Origin: Trematomus loennbergii
Taxonomy: Eukaryota; Chordata; Actinopteri; Perciformes; Nototheniidae
Length of the DNA: 64,000 nt
Reading direction: 5' to 3'
NCBI GenBank assembly: GCA_012861695.1
Contig: JAAOOA010000056.1
Span: 5,306,707-5,370,706, forward strand
Shown here: piece after piece, positions 24,304 through 37,505 of the stretch
How the letters are laid out: each line of letters opens with the position of its first letter
How positions within the stretch are numbered: the first letter of the stretch is position 1
The notes under the pieces: model-generated
Seen by the model: the letters and a program-made list of their open reading frames with translations, nothing else
What the model was told of the DNA's origin: nothing
The model's database searches: none
Program-made: the position numbers and the translations under genes

Positions 24304-24440
24304 CAGTGGTGGGAAGTAACTAAGTACATTTACAAGTTTTGCTAACTTTTGATATATTTGTACTTTACATCAGGCCATTTGTATTTCCATTTCAAACTAC
24401 TTTATAATTCTACTCCACTACAGTTCAGAGGCAAACATGG
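24304..24440 (+). repeat. Truncated second copy of the 'GGTGGGAAGTAAC' repeat
   Basis: CAGTGGTGGGAAGTAACTAA opens a copy of the family seen at 3026-3530, with the same 'tttgtactttac', 'ctactttata', 'ctccactac' and 'ttcagaggcaaa' order. It fades after about 24440, so the 3' portion is missing. Confidence 0.6.
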
Positions 24441-25560
24441 CACATTTCACTCCACTACTCAAAAATATGCAAACGTACTAGTCCTTCTCTTACCACAGCC
24501 CCATGCACACTGCGTCATCATGTTGAGGAAATCCAATGCTCGACAGGCCAGCCGTGCCTTGTTACTGTTGCCAAGCTACAGTATGAATGACCTCTATTTA
24601 GGAAGAGGGGTTTTGTTTATGGTCACCTCCTACTAGATTCTGTATGATAGATATATATTTATATTGTACATGCTGTAGATGTGCTGGACTATCCAATATA
24701 TACAGATTGAATGCCATCAACTGATTTAATATTTCCTGTTGAAAAGCTACAGTCAGGCAGGCTGCAATTCCTTCACAGAACCTCATATGGATATATAGCT
24801 GAAGGCTGTCAAAACAAAATGAGCTTTTAAGGGAAAAAGCCTGCACACTGCAACCTTATCCATTCCTAATGTACTATTACAGTTCATGGAATTTCTCAAA
24901 ACTAGTTCATGAGTTGTTCTGAGTAGACAAGACACTTTAATGTAAACCCAACCCAAGCTGTGGACTGTTCCATTCAAACAACATGAGAGAAACAACCAGA
25001 ATAATCTTTGTTTTGGTCCACCCAACACACCCACCTTACACATACTAGATAAACATGTGACCGCTTCTACCTTGCAGTCTACATTCAGAATAGCCTAAGT
25101 GATAAATAGTTTATGCAGACTGTACGCTACTGCAGGTCACATCAACGATACAGAATGTACACACAACACAGGAGGACTGTGAACTAGGTTACCTACACTT
25201 CATACAAAGGCTGTGTGAGAGTATTTACACTTCAGTTTAAAAGGGTTCTCTGGGGTCTACACAGGCTTGAGGAGTAACGGAATACATGTACTGGGATTGC
25301 ATAATCAGGATACAAAATAGATAACAGTTTTCCCTTGCCGTTACATTAAAAAAAAGGAATTAGATTACTGTTATATTGCTACAAATTGTGTATTACTAGC
25401 CGGATACAATGTTAGTAAAAACCTAAAAAGAGCATTTAGTGTTTGTTGTAAAAGGATGAGATTGTATTTGTTCTTTGTAAGCTGTACTGTTCTGTATGCT
25501 ATTACTTTACGTTTTAATCTATATGCCTACTGCGTGAATTTGCTTTATGGCTTAACTGTA
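24441..25560. other. Unrecognised non-coding stretch
   Basis: No exon or named repeat could be supported. Confidence 0.35.
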
Positions 25561-26205
25561 TTAACCTGTTAAGCCCCAAGCCTGTTTTTCAGGTCTCAGG
25601 CTCGAAAATGACATTCCCAGAACAAATTACTATAACTTCACTTCTAAAAGGGGTAAATTAATAATCTTTTTTCTCAAAGCAATGATAAACCTGTGAGTTG
25701 GATGTAGAAAAGTCAGAATCAATATATGTTTATTTTAAAGTAAATTCAGATTGAACAAAAAAAAAACATTACTTACTGTATAGTGAAAACCACCCTTGAA
25801 TGATGGGATAGACTAAATGCTTTAGGAATCAAAACTATAACATATAATAAGTTTAGAAGAAAAAAACCCCACTTCTGGGGTCATTTGGGTGCATTTTCCA
25901 TATCTCTGGAACCCATCGGTCGATTTTGGTGATTGACACCACTTTTGAACCGTTAGAGCCAATAGAATCGAGGGGAAGTTTCTAAATCCATATAAACATT
26001 ACCCATTGGTGAATGAGTGATGCGCAGCCAGCAAGCCCAAAACCGGAAGCTGGGTTACAGCTCTCATACACTTTATGTGAAAAGTCTGTTTTTGACAAAA
26101 ATGTTATGATGGATTATCAGTAATCATTTCAAAGTGACACAGAGACATTGGATTACCTTCAGCAGCGTTTGTATGCGTTTTAATGCCATTGAACACAACT
26201 TTTGA
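25561..26205. mobile_element. TTAA-flanked DNA element, second copy (right end missing)
   Basis: Starts TTAACCTGTTAAGCCCCAAG and follows the 4966 copy through CAGGTCTCAGGCTCGAAAAT, 'cttctggggtcatttgggtg', 'gttagagccaatagaatcgaggg' and 'ttttaatgccattgaacac'. The match stops near 26205, so roughly 440 bases including the right inverted terminus are deleted. Confidence 0.7.
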
Positions 26206-26448
26206 TCAGCCGGCTTTAAAGATGAAACTTAACAACAAATAAAGGGGGTTATTTTGTCTTGGGAACTGGAATCAACCTTCACATTTCTTCACATCAACGT
26301 CTTTCATATCCATAGTAATCAGCGGAATGTAGCTGACCAGAAATGACAGCCATTATCAGCAGAAGCCATTTTGAAATTCCCTGAGATTTCTTGCGGGCTT
26401 GTTTTTTTTGAGCAGATAAGAATATATCAAAAGTGACATTGTGCTGAC

Positions 26449-26534
26449 CTCTTGGTGCTGAACATCTTGGCAGCGTCTTCTCTCTCCTGCTCAGAGGCTC
26501 TGGTAGGTCGCGGTTTGATGTTGACTTTTCAAAC
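26449..26534 (-). other. Weak minus-strand exon candidate
   Basis: On the minus strand, a pyrimidine-rich 'tgtgtgtgcatgcag' acceptor precedes 86 bases ending at AAGAG followed by a GTCAGC donor. One frame reads R-A-S-E-Q-E-R-E-D-A-A-K-M-F-S-T-K, with a Met in good context (AAGATG). It could be a first coding exon of a gene whose 5' exon is at 43258-43480, but I recognise no protein and saw no downstream exons. Chance is a real alternative. Confidence 0.2.
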
Positions 26535-27681
26535 CTGCATGCACACACAAAAAAAAGAGACAGGGACGGGGGACAGAAGGAGATAAGAGTGAGATTTTCT
26601 GCATCACTGTGACGTTGCCCTCAAGTTGTCTCAATGCTTTGGCCATGCTGACCTCAAAAACCTCCATTAGCCGGCCTCCAACTGAGCGATTCAAATTGAC
26701 TGGGCACGGCAGGAGGCAAATGAGCAGAGCATAACTCGGCCAACATGACAAAGACAATGCATGGGGTCAAATGTCAGCTTTAATAATTATTCGCTTTACT
26801 TTATCACAACAGTACCGATTGAAAACAGGGTGGATTTAATTAGCACAGAAGCTCAACCGGAGCGACGAGGAACAATTAAAAGGCAATTAAAAAGAAGCGC
26901 TATATATTTGCTTGTGTAGGCAAACATGTCACATGCAGGCTATTAGGAAGCACAGTCCCTGAATGGGTGGATTCCCAAATTGGGTCTCTAGATATCTGTG
27001 CTACGCCTAGAAAATTGTATAATGGCTGAGAGTTAAGGTCATCAGAGACTCTGGAGGAGGAGCTGGAGTAAAAGAAGGTATGTTTCAATAATTAATGCCG
27101 AGGTCTATGCAGGCCTCACTTCTCACCCTGTACTGTCTGTAATGAGATGAGTGGGAGGCCACAGGGAAGGGAATGGTAAGGGGCTGATTAAAACACTCAG
27201 CTCAACACCATCCACCTTCTTTACCCCTCCACCATCTTATTTATAACACCTGGAATGGGTTTCCCCTCGCCTGCACACCGGAGGGAGCAGAGGGAGCTGA
27301 ATAAGCAGGCGTAAAGGTTAACAAAGTAGCGTGACACTAGAAACATCTGATAATTTATTCAGGCGACATAGAAACCGCGGATGTACTCACTCCTGTAAGT
27401 AATCCAAGGGAGTGCAGCTGCCAATTTGTGGTTTCCGTGATTCACAGATGATAACAGCACAGGAAAGCAGCCTTTGATTCTTATTGAATTTTATGATTTC
27501 TTCTTGTATTTCATTATATTTATTATGTTTCATATTTGGCAGACTGAGTTTTACAAACAAAAACTGTTTTAAATACAGCCTGCAGTAAGGATTTATGGTT
27601 CTGACATTGCCTTACTCTTAAGGTATGATGTGTTTGATAATGCTATTAACTAGATTAAGGATTGGAGTAGTCTCACTGTCA
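26535..27681. other. Unrecognised non-coding stretch
   Basis: No feature supported. The GC-balanced, low-repeat stretch at 26540-26760 could be conserved non-coding DNA, but that cannot be judged from one sequence. Confidence 0.3.
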
Positions 27682-28130
27682 GACCCCGTTTACACGAGGA
27701 CGATACGGGTTGTATCCGCATAGTTTCTCTTGCGTATAGCCCTTTCGTTTACACGAGGCCGTAACAAAACGATAGAAACGGACCCCGCAAACGATAACGG
27801 GTCCCAAGGTGGATAGATCTGCAAGCGGAACGCTCTGGGGGGTCAAACGGCTCCGTGTGTACGCCTCTATGCAATCATTTTCTGATAACGATGAAATAGC
27901 CCCGCCTCCCTCTCCCCACGTCTCCCTCTCCCCACCTCTCCTGCTCAGAGATCAGCTGCTGGGCTGTCAGAAGAGGGGGAGGAAAAGAGAGGCTCCGTTT
28001 ATTATTCTTATATTATTATATAGAGTCGTTATCAATTTGTTTTAAAGCTCAATAAATAACAAGAAGACCTCTGACCGGCACTTTACTAATTTTGTCCGGA
28101 AGATTTCAACTTTAACGGACATGTTGACCG
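27682..28130 (+). mobile_element. Fragment of a 'GACCCCGTTTACACGAGG' DNA element
   Basis: It starts GACCCCGTTTACACGAGGAC and repeats 'gtttacacgaggc' nearby, followed by 'ctatgcaatcattttctgataacgatgaaa', a pattern common in fish hAT-type MITEs. The right end is not found. From about 27946 the sequence matches 36382-36570 of the 36.1-kb MITE, which suggests a shared internal module or a composite. Confidence 0.55.
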
Positions 28131-29305
28131 GCGCAAACGTGCGACAAACAGTTTGTCAAAAGTTTCACACTCCAACATTTCCTCACAACTGTAAAATAAC
28201 AGATTTTCTCAAAATACAAGTCTACAGCCATGTTAGCAGCTCTGTAAAGATTTGCTAGCGTAGCCCTCACACAACTTGTGTAGAGTGAGAAGAATAGGAA
28301 ACCTCACACATAACTGTGTGTTCACACATTTTTCCAAGGTGGTTACTCCTACTGCTGGCTTTGCAATTACACCAATAAATGAGATTTGAGTGAATGCTAA
28401 CGTTATGCCATCGTGTTCGAAAGGACAAAGCTAACATGCTAATGGTCAGGTAGCTATAGCTTGAAATTATAGCAGCATTTTGGCAGGAGTTTAACGAGTT
28501 TACATGCACAGTATTTGCAATATATAGACATACAGTACAGAAAAGGCAAATGATCATTTCAGTTATCTAAGGCATTTGGTTATACATTTGACGAATTAAA
28601 ATGTGACGTGAAACTTTCTGCAGGCAAGTTAGCCAATTAGCTAGTTAGCTGCAGCACAAACATAATTTTAATGTACAAATGGAAATGTGGTTGGCTACTT
28701 TACAGGACCAATGTTAACAACACCGTCTGCCAAAGTTACTTTAAAACGATCTTGTTCCCCTGCTGGAGGCCAGCCTGCCAGCTGCTGTCAATCAAATATA
28801 ACACGTCAGGAACAAATATTATAATAAAAAAAAAAAATGATGAACATGATAAGTTCAGTTGGACACGAATCACTAATGTCAGCCTCCTGGTTGAACAATA
28901 GTTTATGGTTTATTCTTTTGGGAACATGGGTGTCTGCACAACATTTCATGGCAATCCATACAAAAGTTGATGAGATTTAGGCCAAGCAGTTTGAACAGGT
29001 TTTTAACAACTGAAACATTTCAAATCAATATGGCAGCATGGGGACATTAACGAGATGAAAACTACTTCAGAGCCCAGGAAGTAGTGAGAGATAAATTTCA
29101 AACAGTCGCATAATTTCCTTTTCCATTTCTGTTTAAATGTGATTCATCCTGCCATTGTCAGTGTTCCATGTGGTTACAATGATTACAAAGAGCACTTTAG
29201 CAAACCCTGCACTACCTTTAGAAAAATAATAACAAACCTTTTAACTTTAGAGGGTCTGGACTGGACCAAGACAAAAACTGAAAATGCATTAAGGCAGGAT
29301 TTAGA
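28131..29305. other. Unrecognised non-coding stretch
   Basis: Nothing supportable seen apart from an A-rich run near 28826. Confidence 0.35.
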
Positions 29306-30305
29306 TTCAAATCAAATCAAAGTTTATTTATAAAGCACATTTAAAAGCGATTTTGGTCGGGCCAAAGTGCTGTACATGTAATAAATACTACAATCATAAA
29401 AACACATTACTACAATCACAATAAAAGACAATAAATTACAACAGATATAAAAAAAAAAAAAAACACAAGGAAAAGTCAGGAAGTCGTGCTCCGCTCTGAC
29501 TAAAAGGCCAGGGAGAAGAAGTGTGTTTTAAGAGTAGATTTAAAAACCCCTAGGGTCTGGGCCGACCTTAAAGCTCTGGCTGGGGTGTAGCGCTGGAGGA
29601 GTTCAGCTATATAGGCCGGAGCCAGCCCATTTAGTGCTTTAAAAACAAATAAAAGGAGTTTAAAATCAATTCGGAACCGAATTGGAAGCCAGTGCAGTGA
29701 GGCCAGAATTGGGGTGATGTGGTCACGCTTTTTGTGGCCAGTCAGAAGACGTGCAGCTGCGTTCTGCACTAGCTGCAGGCGTTTAATTGACGCCTGGTCC
29801 ATACCCACGTACAGAGCGTTGCAGTAGTCCAACCTCGAGGTAATAAAGGCGTTAATAACCCTTTCCAGGTCTTTAAAAGATAAAAACGACTTGGTCTTGG
29901 ACAATAGTCGTATTTTAAAAAAGCAGGTTTTGACTACGCTGCTGACCTGCTCATTAAATTTAAAAGCGCTATTGAAGGTCACTCCAAGGTTCGTGACAGA
30001 GGGGAGGATATTATTTTTGAGGGATCCCAGAATATCAACCTGGGAGGCTGGAGGTTGGGGTCCAAAAAAGATAACCTCAGTCTTGCTCTCATTGAGGAAA
30101 TTGGCTCAGCCAGGATTTGATCTCTGCTAAGCAGTCCATCAATAGCTGTAATGAGTTTACATTTGAATTGAGTGGCAGATAGATCTGTACATCGTCGGCG
30201 TAGCAGTGGAAGGGGATGTTGTGTTTTGTGAGAATTGAACCTAGGGGCAGTATGTACAGTAGAAAAAGGATGGGGCCCAAAATCGAGCCTTGGGGAACCC
30301 CACAG
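29306..30305 (-). mobile_element. 5'-truncated L2-like LINE
   Basis: The low-coordinate end is the 3' tail, reading on + as AAATCAAATCAAAGTTTATT followed by 'ataaagcac' and 'gccaaagtgctgtacat', the usual tail of fish L2/Rex1-type LINEs. Minus-strand coding supports RT and C-terminal segments. The 5' truncation point is near 30305, where RT similarity stops abruptly. Confidence 0.85.
29500..30305 (-). pseudogene. L2-like LINE reverse transcriptase, C-terminal part
   Basis: The minus strand encodes [17 protein letters not shown], then [13 protein letters not shown] (the catalytic YADD) near 30190. In a second frame come SRLDYCNALYVGM, RLQLVQNAAARLLTG, HWLPIRFRIDFKLLLFVFKA and KSTLKTHFFSLAF, ending near 29500. 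The change of frame between the two parts, and the missing piece between RYTPARALRSA and the terminal KSTLKTH block, show that this copy is decayed. The order of motifs matches L2/CR1-group polyproteins. Confidence 0.85.
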
Positions 30306-33300
30306 GTAAGATTTGTTAATATACAGTACAATGTAATGCAACTTGAAGCTATAGAGGAGATAGGAAAGGAAAAGAAAAAACTGAAATAGAAGCACAAACA
30401 TGAATTGAACCCAGCTGCTGCATAGTCTTTTGAGGTTTAATGCTATATTTGTTTAGAAATTCTAATAATGCAGAACATAATAGGTTGATATTTTAAAGCT
30501 TAAACTCAGAGCGCACATGTAAATGTTAAGGTGGTGGCAGGGCTGGTTTAAGAACAGCAGCAGCACTATCTTGCAAGCTTTGTTTCAATGTATGCATAGT
30601 ATACGTAAAGTTTTACAATACAAGGATTGTCATTATACAACAGAGTTATGCAACAAAATACAGACTTAGTCTTATTCTGCTACATAACAACAAGAAATAA
30701 AAACTATTGTTGTGGTGTTATGTGGAGCATGATGAACAATGAACATGACATTACTTTTGCTTTGTTCCAGCACAACATATTGTTCAAACAAATGTCTCCT
30801 TTTTTAAATGCCTGGGTTCTGCCAGTTATTAGATTAGACAACTGTCATACCTCAGTGTTACATTACTCCCTGTTCTTCAGATGGAATAAATAGATAAACA
30901 AATCATCTATTGGTTTGTGTTTGAGGAATTTAGTTAGCTGGGTGACAGTAACAAGATCAATGGCTTTGATTAGATAGGCAGTAGAAAAGGAACAAGGTGC
31001 CGAATTAGAACTATCTGTGGACGTTAATATGGTTTTGCACAGCAAATTCGGTGGGACACGCATTGCTTTCATTTTATTTTCACACGTTAATGATAGTTAC
31101 ATGTTTTGATCAGCAGGATAGCCTTCTAATATTAACAACACTTTGTAATTTCTGAAGCATAAATACAATCGCCAGTAGTAAACCGCTAACGTCGCATGAC
31201 TTCTCTTCACACGTGATGACGTCAAGTAGTCTTATTTAGTGACTTGTTATCAACCGCCGTTTTTATGACGAATATAAGCTTTGGACTTTATAGGGTAATT
31301 AATACTGTGAAAATCTCTTAAACTTATTTAAACGAGAGATCTTATATCAGGCATCTCACCAAAAACACGTTCAAGAAACATTTGATTTTGAGAGTAGGGA
31401 ACTGTAACTAATTTTCGTGTTTTAGAACTCATTCCTGCACCACTCAATAGTCAAAAATGGGAAGTGTATTCAAATATTTAAAGTGTGTCAGTAAATCATA
31501 CAAATCTCTAAAAGGCTTATTGCTTCTTTGTATGGTTTATCCCTCTTTCTACACTTTCACCAAAGCCCAAAGTAACACAACATAACAACAATGCACCAGT
31601 GGAGCCATGTGGTTCTTCCTGACATGAATGGACCTTGTTTTCTTCTATCTCTATGGCAGAAGAACCTGTCTGATGATGTTTTCCCTGCCGAGCTTCATTA
31701 AGCCAGCCTTGTGTTTCAGCCTAATTGTCTCCGCAGAGCAGCGTATCCTGACAAACACTATCAGCATCCAAGCATGTAATGGATTGAGGCGAATCCCTCA
31801 GACAGGCCGAGGGACGCAGGTACGGCCGGTGCTCGGGTGTGCACTTTTGCTAAACGCTGCCGGCCATAAAACAACAATGACACAGGGGCGATGTGTTCTT
31901 GTGTCTAACACACACAGCTTTAAATTCAGGGCTGACAGAGCGATTTAACACACAACAAAGATGAGCTAAGCAAGTATCTAGTGCACCGTTAACACAACAA
32001 ACTGCTAACAAACAAGGCCAAATTCCATCCCAGTCCAGGTAGATCGTGTAAATTATATTCTCAGATCCATACTGTTTTAGATGTAAATTCCATTTCTCCC
32101 CTGATGCTGGCTTTATGAATGACGAGGAGAGAAGGCAAATAAAGATATCGGCTGTGCTGGGTCCTGGATGCGATCCAGAGTGTGAGCAGGAGAAGTGGAG
32201 TATTGATCAGAGGCAGGATTAGCTGGCCCAGCATGCAGCTCAATCAGTAACAGCCATAAAGAAGTACAGTGGTAGGAAAACAACACAACAACAGCTATGT
32301 AACAGAGTATGTATAGCGCAAGCATTTTAAATGAAGAAATAGCCTGTTTTCTTTCCCAACAATGTCAGGTGCAGCTGTAGAGTGATAGTGAGGCTGTTTT
32401 GCAGTAGGGTCATAAGAGCAACTTATATAAAGTCAGTAAAAGGTAGTTCGCACATACCCAGTTTCAAGGAATACAGTACATTACAGTTTATATTTCAGTC
32501 CAGGAACTGAAGCCTTATGTATGACTTTCTTTTATTACCTTATCAGAACAAATGGGTTGCTGGCCTACTCCTACCTTGGGCTGAATCCCAGCCAAAAAAT
32601 AAATGTGTGACATGGGTGAATGGGCACTAACCACAAAGTCACAGAAAAACACAAACAAACTGACCATTAAAAGCAGTAAATCATCGATTCCCGTGTTCTG
32701 AAAAGGAAAATTACAGGTTTGTTCAAGTTTGTTGGCTTTGGCGAGAGTGTAATTGGATAAAGAATGACTAGAAAAGGCCTTCTGAAGGGTCAAAGAAAAA
32801 ATCGCTGCTCCCGTCACAGCAGAAAAACATTTTTACCTGAGGGGCAGGACCTCACTTTGGATTCTCAGAATCGGGGGTCTGCTAAACCGGGATCTACTGC
32901 AGGTAACACCTTGGCTTTAGAAAAGTATCTAATACAACCCAACTTCAAAAACATCTGAAGTATCCTGTTAATACAAAGTGCCTTTGTCTCCTTAAATTAT
33001 AGCACAAGGATTCAAAGTGTATTTCAGCGAAAAGAACCAGAATTAGAACACCTAATTCTAAATTATTAGTATTCGGTGAATATTAAATTACAATACAGTC
33101 CAGGACCTGCAGTGGTATTTCAATGAGGGCCCGGTTCACTGCAGTGATGACTCATTCCCTTCTGTTCTCCACTCCTGTCCCCTGATTGTCCCATTGTCTG
33201 CACCTCACCACTGTTTACATCCTCCCCCTCTGGTCCCTCATCTCTCCTTTCTCCCCAATGTATTTCCTTGGCTCTGTGCCACGCACACAGAAGCCTGATT

Positions 33301-36142
33301 GCAGAACGTTTCCTGATCTAATAGGGGTCACATTAGCCTGGCAGGAAACACAATGCCATTATGGAAATGCTCAGTCAATTACTGGGCAACGAATAAACAC
33401 CCCCTTTGTCATTTTTGACTCTCATATTTGCACTGGGCTAATGGTTGTGTTGCATCTTATCTGGGTCTCCTGGAGGACCTATGCAATATGCTTGAGGTCA
33501 GTTCTGTCATATTGAGATTGTTGGGTTGCCCTGGATGACAGTGTTTTTCTTGCAAGTAAAACATCCTAATGGACATTTTGCTGAGGATAATGGATTTGTC
33601 TTACTTAATTTTTTACCAAAGAGCACATAACCTTAAATGCATTACTGTATTCCTGTAACTATCTTCTGGATATTTATAGACCCAAAAATGACAATAGACG
33701 CATGTTTGACTTACAGTAAACTCTGTGCTACTGGATTGATTAAGACAGAATAGCTGAAAATATGACAAACTATAAAAGATAAGAACAAGAACACATTGAG
33801 GGGTTCAAACCAACTGGCGGATAAGAATTACAGTTTTACTTCCTCATATTCCACCATCAACAGAGCACCAGGACACTCATTCTAGCCTAAATCACAACAG
33901 CCATTTATTTTATAGACCGTGGGCTTTGGGAAATATTATCTCTGCTTATGGGAATGCCACAGCAATTATGTTACAATATGGAAGACTATAAATGTTTCTT
34001 CAATCACCATTTCCACTAAACAATATAAAAGTTCACTTATTATTTTCTTCTATCAAAAATGTTGAACAAGGTTCCATAATGAATTAAGATAACAAGGTTT
34101 AAAACACATCCGTGTGAAGAGAACTCCCGTAATACTAATGGCTAAAATGGCCATTCAATTGAGAAAATTGCCAAAATGTACAATTAATCTGTTGGATAAT
34201 TTCAATTAAGGCAAATGTAAATTGTTGTCATTTATGGAAGTAAAGAAAAAGGCATGTGTCCTCCCTAAACTGAGTGGCTCATGCTACACTCAAGTTTGCT
34301 AACAGAGACAAACAATTCAGAAAGCAACAGACCAAAAAATATAACCTCTTTGGGGGGGGGGGGGGTTAATAAGGACGGAGAACATACAGTCCATAAATTG
34401 TAAATTCATCATAAATAGTTTGACTTTGAATAATTAGTGCCGCAAATGCATGCAAATGGGATAAGAGAGGGAAGCGTATAAGATTAAGGTAAATGTAATG
34501 AAATTGTTTTGGAACATACTATTGTTCACTTTCTTGCATAGAGTTTGATGAGAATAAAGATACCACTCTCATGTGTCAACAGCTAGAAGACTGTTGGCTT
34601 CACATAAACTATCCTAGCTCTGGCAAAAGATAGAAATGGGCCTACCAGCATTTTAAAGCTGACCAATCAACACGTTTTGTCTAATTTGTTTTAAAAGTAG
34701 CAAAAAGCTATTTTTGAATGACCTCCTGTACCTACCACCTGGGTAGGCTAGGCTAGGCTAGGTTGTTGCTGTCAATAGCATCATATTGTGGTAAGAGTGA
34801 ACTACATTTCCTTGGCAAGAGCGCAAATAGGGCAACCTTTTCTTTATGAATTCCACATAAAGATGAACTGTGGCTTTGCAAAGATAAAAGATATTCAAAG
34901 AAACACCTTTTATCGATAAAATTGTTGATGGAAATGTATCAGAAATGGTTGTATATCTGGAAATCGTAACCCTCAGACTATGGTGTTATGATGAAATAAC
35001 AATATACAACTAGCTATGAAGACACCCGAGGCCATTCCAGTGGTGCGATCAGTGGTGACAACCAGCCAAAGAACTGTCTCAACACATTTGATACATTTAA
35101 AATAAAGCTGTTAGCTACATAACATTATCCTTTTAAAATGTTTCCCACTTCAACCGTCAAGCGGGTTTATGCGGAGCGCTATCTCCTGCACATTACATAA
35201 AACTGTCGTACAGTAGCTCGAAGAAAGGGTTGATGAAAGAATGAACCACTTAAAGAGATATTGACATGAGGGCCTAGCAACAAAGTCATTCCTCACAGCA
35301 AGGGAACCATTCTCTGCTCTTGCTCACTAGTACAAAATAACATCGTTCCAGCCAGGAACTATACACACAGCCCCATGAGATCACATTATGCCAAGAAAAA
35401 TACTGAGAATCTTCACAGTTCACCGTTTACTCAAAATAACCCTCTGCCTTTTCCTGGGTTGATCTATTTATGTCTGAGTGTTTCTGAGGATTCTATGAGC
35501 ATGGAGCATGATGATGTCAATGGTGTGAGAAAGAAAAAGCAGAAAACCTCAGCTTATCAGCAGAGTAGCTCATGGCAAGGTATGTACAGGAGCTGGAACA
35601 CTGTCGGTTTGAGTTAAATACATGTACACAGTGGGCTTGAGGGACTGCTCTCTGCTGAGTCACTCCACTGCTGATATTAGGCTGACAGAGACAAATGCCC
35701 ATGGAGTTCAAGTTAAAAAAACCTTTTTTTTTTTTTTTTTTAAATCACCCCATCCCATTGCTTTGATTCAATTAGCTTTCAAGCAGTGTCCCGAAGTGGA
35801 ACCAAAGGCAATGTTCCCCTAACTTAAGTGACAGGGCGAAATCAGATTTTAGATTGCTGACAGCATCGCCTTCTTCCCATCAAGTTACGTGGCACGGTTT
35901 TTTGTGATGCATGTCATCTGGCTGTCGCATTAACACTCCATCCGCAAGTGGGGGGTGCATGGAACATAACCTTAATTTATCCTGACAGCTATTTGGATGA
36001 TACATTTGATCATCAAAGTAAAATTTGCAGATTTATCAGACAATCCCTGCCAATGCGAGGGAGAAGAAAATGGAAGGAATGAGTGCAGTTGCATCACCTG
36101 CAAACCAAGGGGGAAACAGATTTAATCATCATCCAAAGATGA
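30306..36142. other. Long unannotated stretch
   Basis: No gene or clear transposon could be supported over these 5.8 kb. Simple sequence present: a poly-G run near 34352, four 'taggc' units near 34743, and a poly-T run near 35722. Open frames of 60-109 codons (for example 31628-31948 and 33186-33515 on +) lack domains and splice context. This could be intergenic or intronic DNA. Confidence 0.35.
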
Positions 36143-37124
36143 TTTAAAGTGGACCTATCATGTTATATTTGACAAATATATTGTAGGGCCATACCTATAT
36201 AAAACATGTCTGTGAAGTTTTTTTTTCAAAATACCAAACAGATCATGCATTTTAGCCATGCCTCATTTCGCTCTATTTGCTCTTTTCCAGCCCTGTTTTG
36301 CAAGGGCTGATTCTGTGACGTAACTTTAATGCAAATGAGCTGCAGCTGACCACGCCCCCTGCAGGAGAGGGCAGCGTGCTCTGATCAGCTGCTGGGCTCT
36401 CAGAAGAGGGGGGAAAAGAGATCTCCGTCCTCCGTGTTTTATTCTTATATGATTATATAAAGTCATTATTCATTTGTTTTAAAGCTCAATAAATAACAAA
36501 GAAGACCTTTGACCGGCACTTTTCTAATTTTGTCGGAAGATTTAAACTTTAACGGACATGTTGACCTGCGGAAAAAAATCTAACTGAAACTCTGCCGCAC
36601 GGTCCCCTCGTTCCTTGGAAGAGGCGGAGAGGTGGGTGTTTGTCATCTGCTGGTGGCAAACCGGAGAGAATTACAGCAGCAGGAGCAAACGCTTGCCTCG
36701 GGGAGGGAGAAAAAGAGCAAGAGCGTCCACAGCGGAGAATAAACAGAAGGGCAACCATGGCAACCATGCGCGGGAAGTCTTCTTCGCTGCTTTTGTGGCA
36801 GACTACAGCGCCACTTACAGGCCTGGCATATGTACTACAGAGTCTCCTGCGCTTTCGAGCGGCAATGGCGGTGGCCGTGGCCCAACCCCCCATTCCCCTG
36901 ATAGGTGGAGAGTTGCCCATATTGGCGGAGCCCTGTTTCTGACGTCAGAACAATTTCAAATCTGTATCAGCTCGGTTGCAGCCCCATTTTTAGAGATTTG
37001 GGTATGGAGGAAAAGAGAGAGGGTTGTGTTTTCTGACACTTGGTGAGTTCCCTGACACACCGGGACACATATTCATGTATAAAAGACGTACAAAAGTGCA
37101 TTTTGCATGATAGGTCCCTTTAAA
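36143..37124. mobile_element. TTTAAA-ended MITE of about 0.98 kb
   Basis: Inverted ends TTTAAAGTGGACCTATCATG (36143) and GCATGATAGGTCCCTTTAAA (ending 37124) are nearly perfect. Interior words GATCAGCTGCTGGGCTCTCA and 'ctcaataaataacaaagaagacc' are shared with 27946-28125. A 143-codon frame at 36615-37046 lies wholly inside; it has no transposase motif, and I treat it as chance. TTAA or TAA borders suggest the same broad mobilisation class as family C. Confidence 0.7.
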
Positions 37125-37163
37125 TATCAACATCCAAAATGTTAAATATCAACATCCAAAATG
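37120..37163 (+). repeat. 22-bp tandem duplication at the MITE boundary
   Basis: A 22-bp unit beginning TTAAATATCAACATCC and ending 'aaaatg' occurs twice head to tail (37120-37141, 37142-37163). The first copy includes the terminal TTTAAA of the adjacent MITE. Confidence 0.85.
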
Positions 37164-37505
37164 TGCCTCGCCATTCTTTATACCATCTACTCAGTAGATT
37201 CTACTGTATGGCCCATTTCCAATCCGACCCCTCCACAGTCCCGAACTTCCCTCTCTCCGGCATAACAGAAACTGTCGTAACTTTTCATAACCATGATTTA
37301 GAATCAGCATCTCTTGGACAAAAATATTAATAAGTATTTACAAAACTTCCAAAATCTATAGCGGCGATTCTTTTCTTTTTTGCAAACCTCTACTACTTTG
37401 AAATATATTGTTTATGAGCTTCTTGGTTTTTGCATCAGTCTGTTTATACAAATCTTTACAATCACATGCAATGTCAGTACGGAGTGGCCATCGGGACGTT
37501 CGTTT

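Noticed and set aside
30863..31072. Possible LINE-like frame on minus strand
   Set aside because: A few words recall LINE proteins, but no RT or C-terminal motif is present and no tail is seen.
36615..37046. 143-codon + strand frame (Arg-rich, then a hydrophobic tail)
   Set aside because: Entirely inside a MITE; no transposase motif; overlapping frames are also open because of local GC content.
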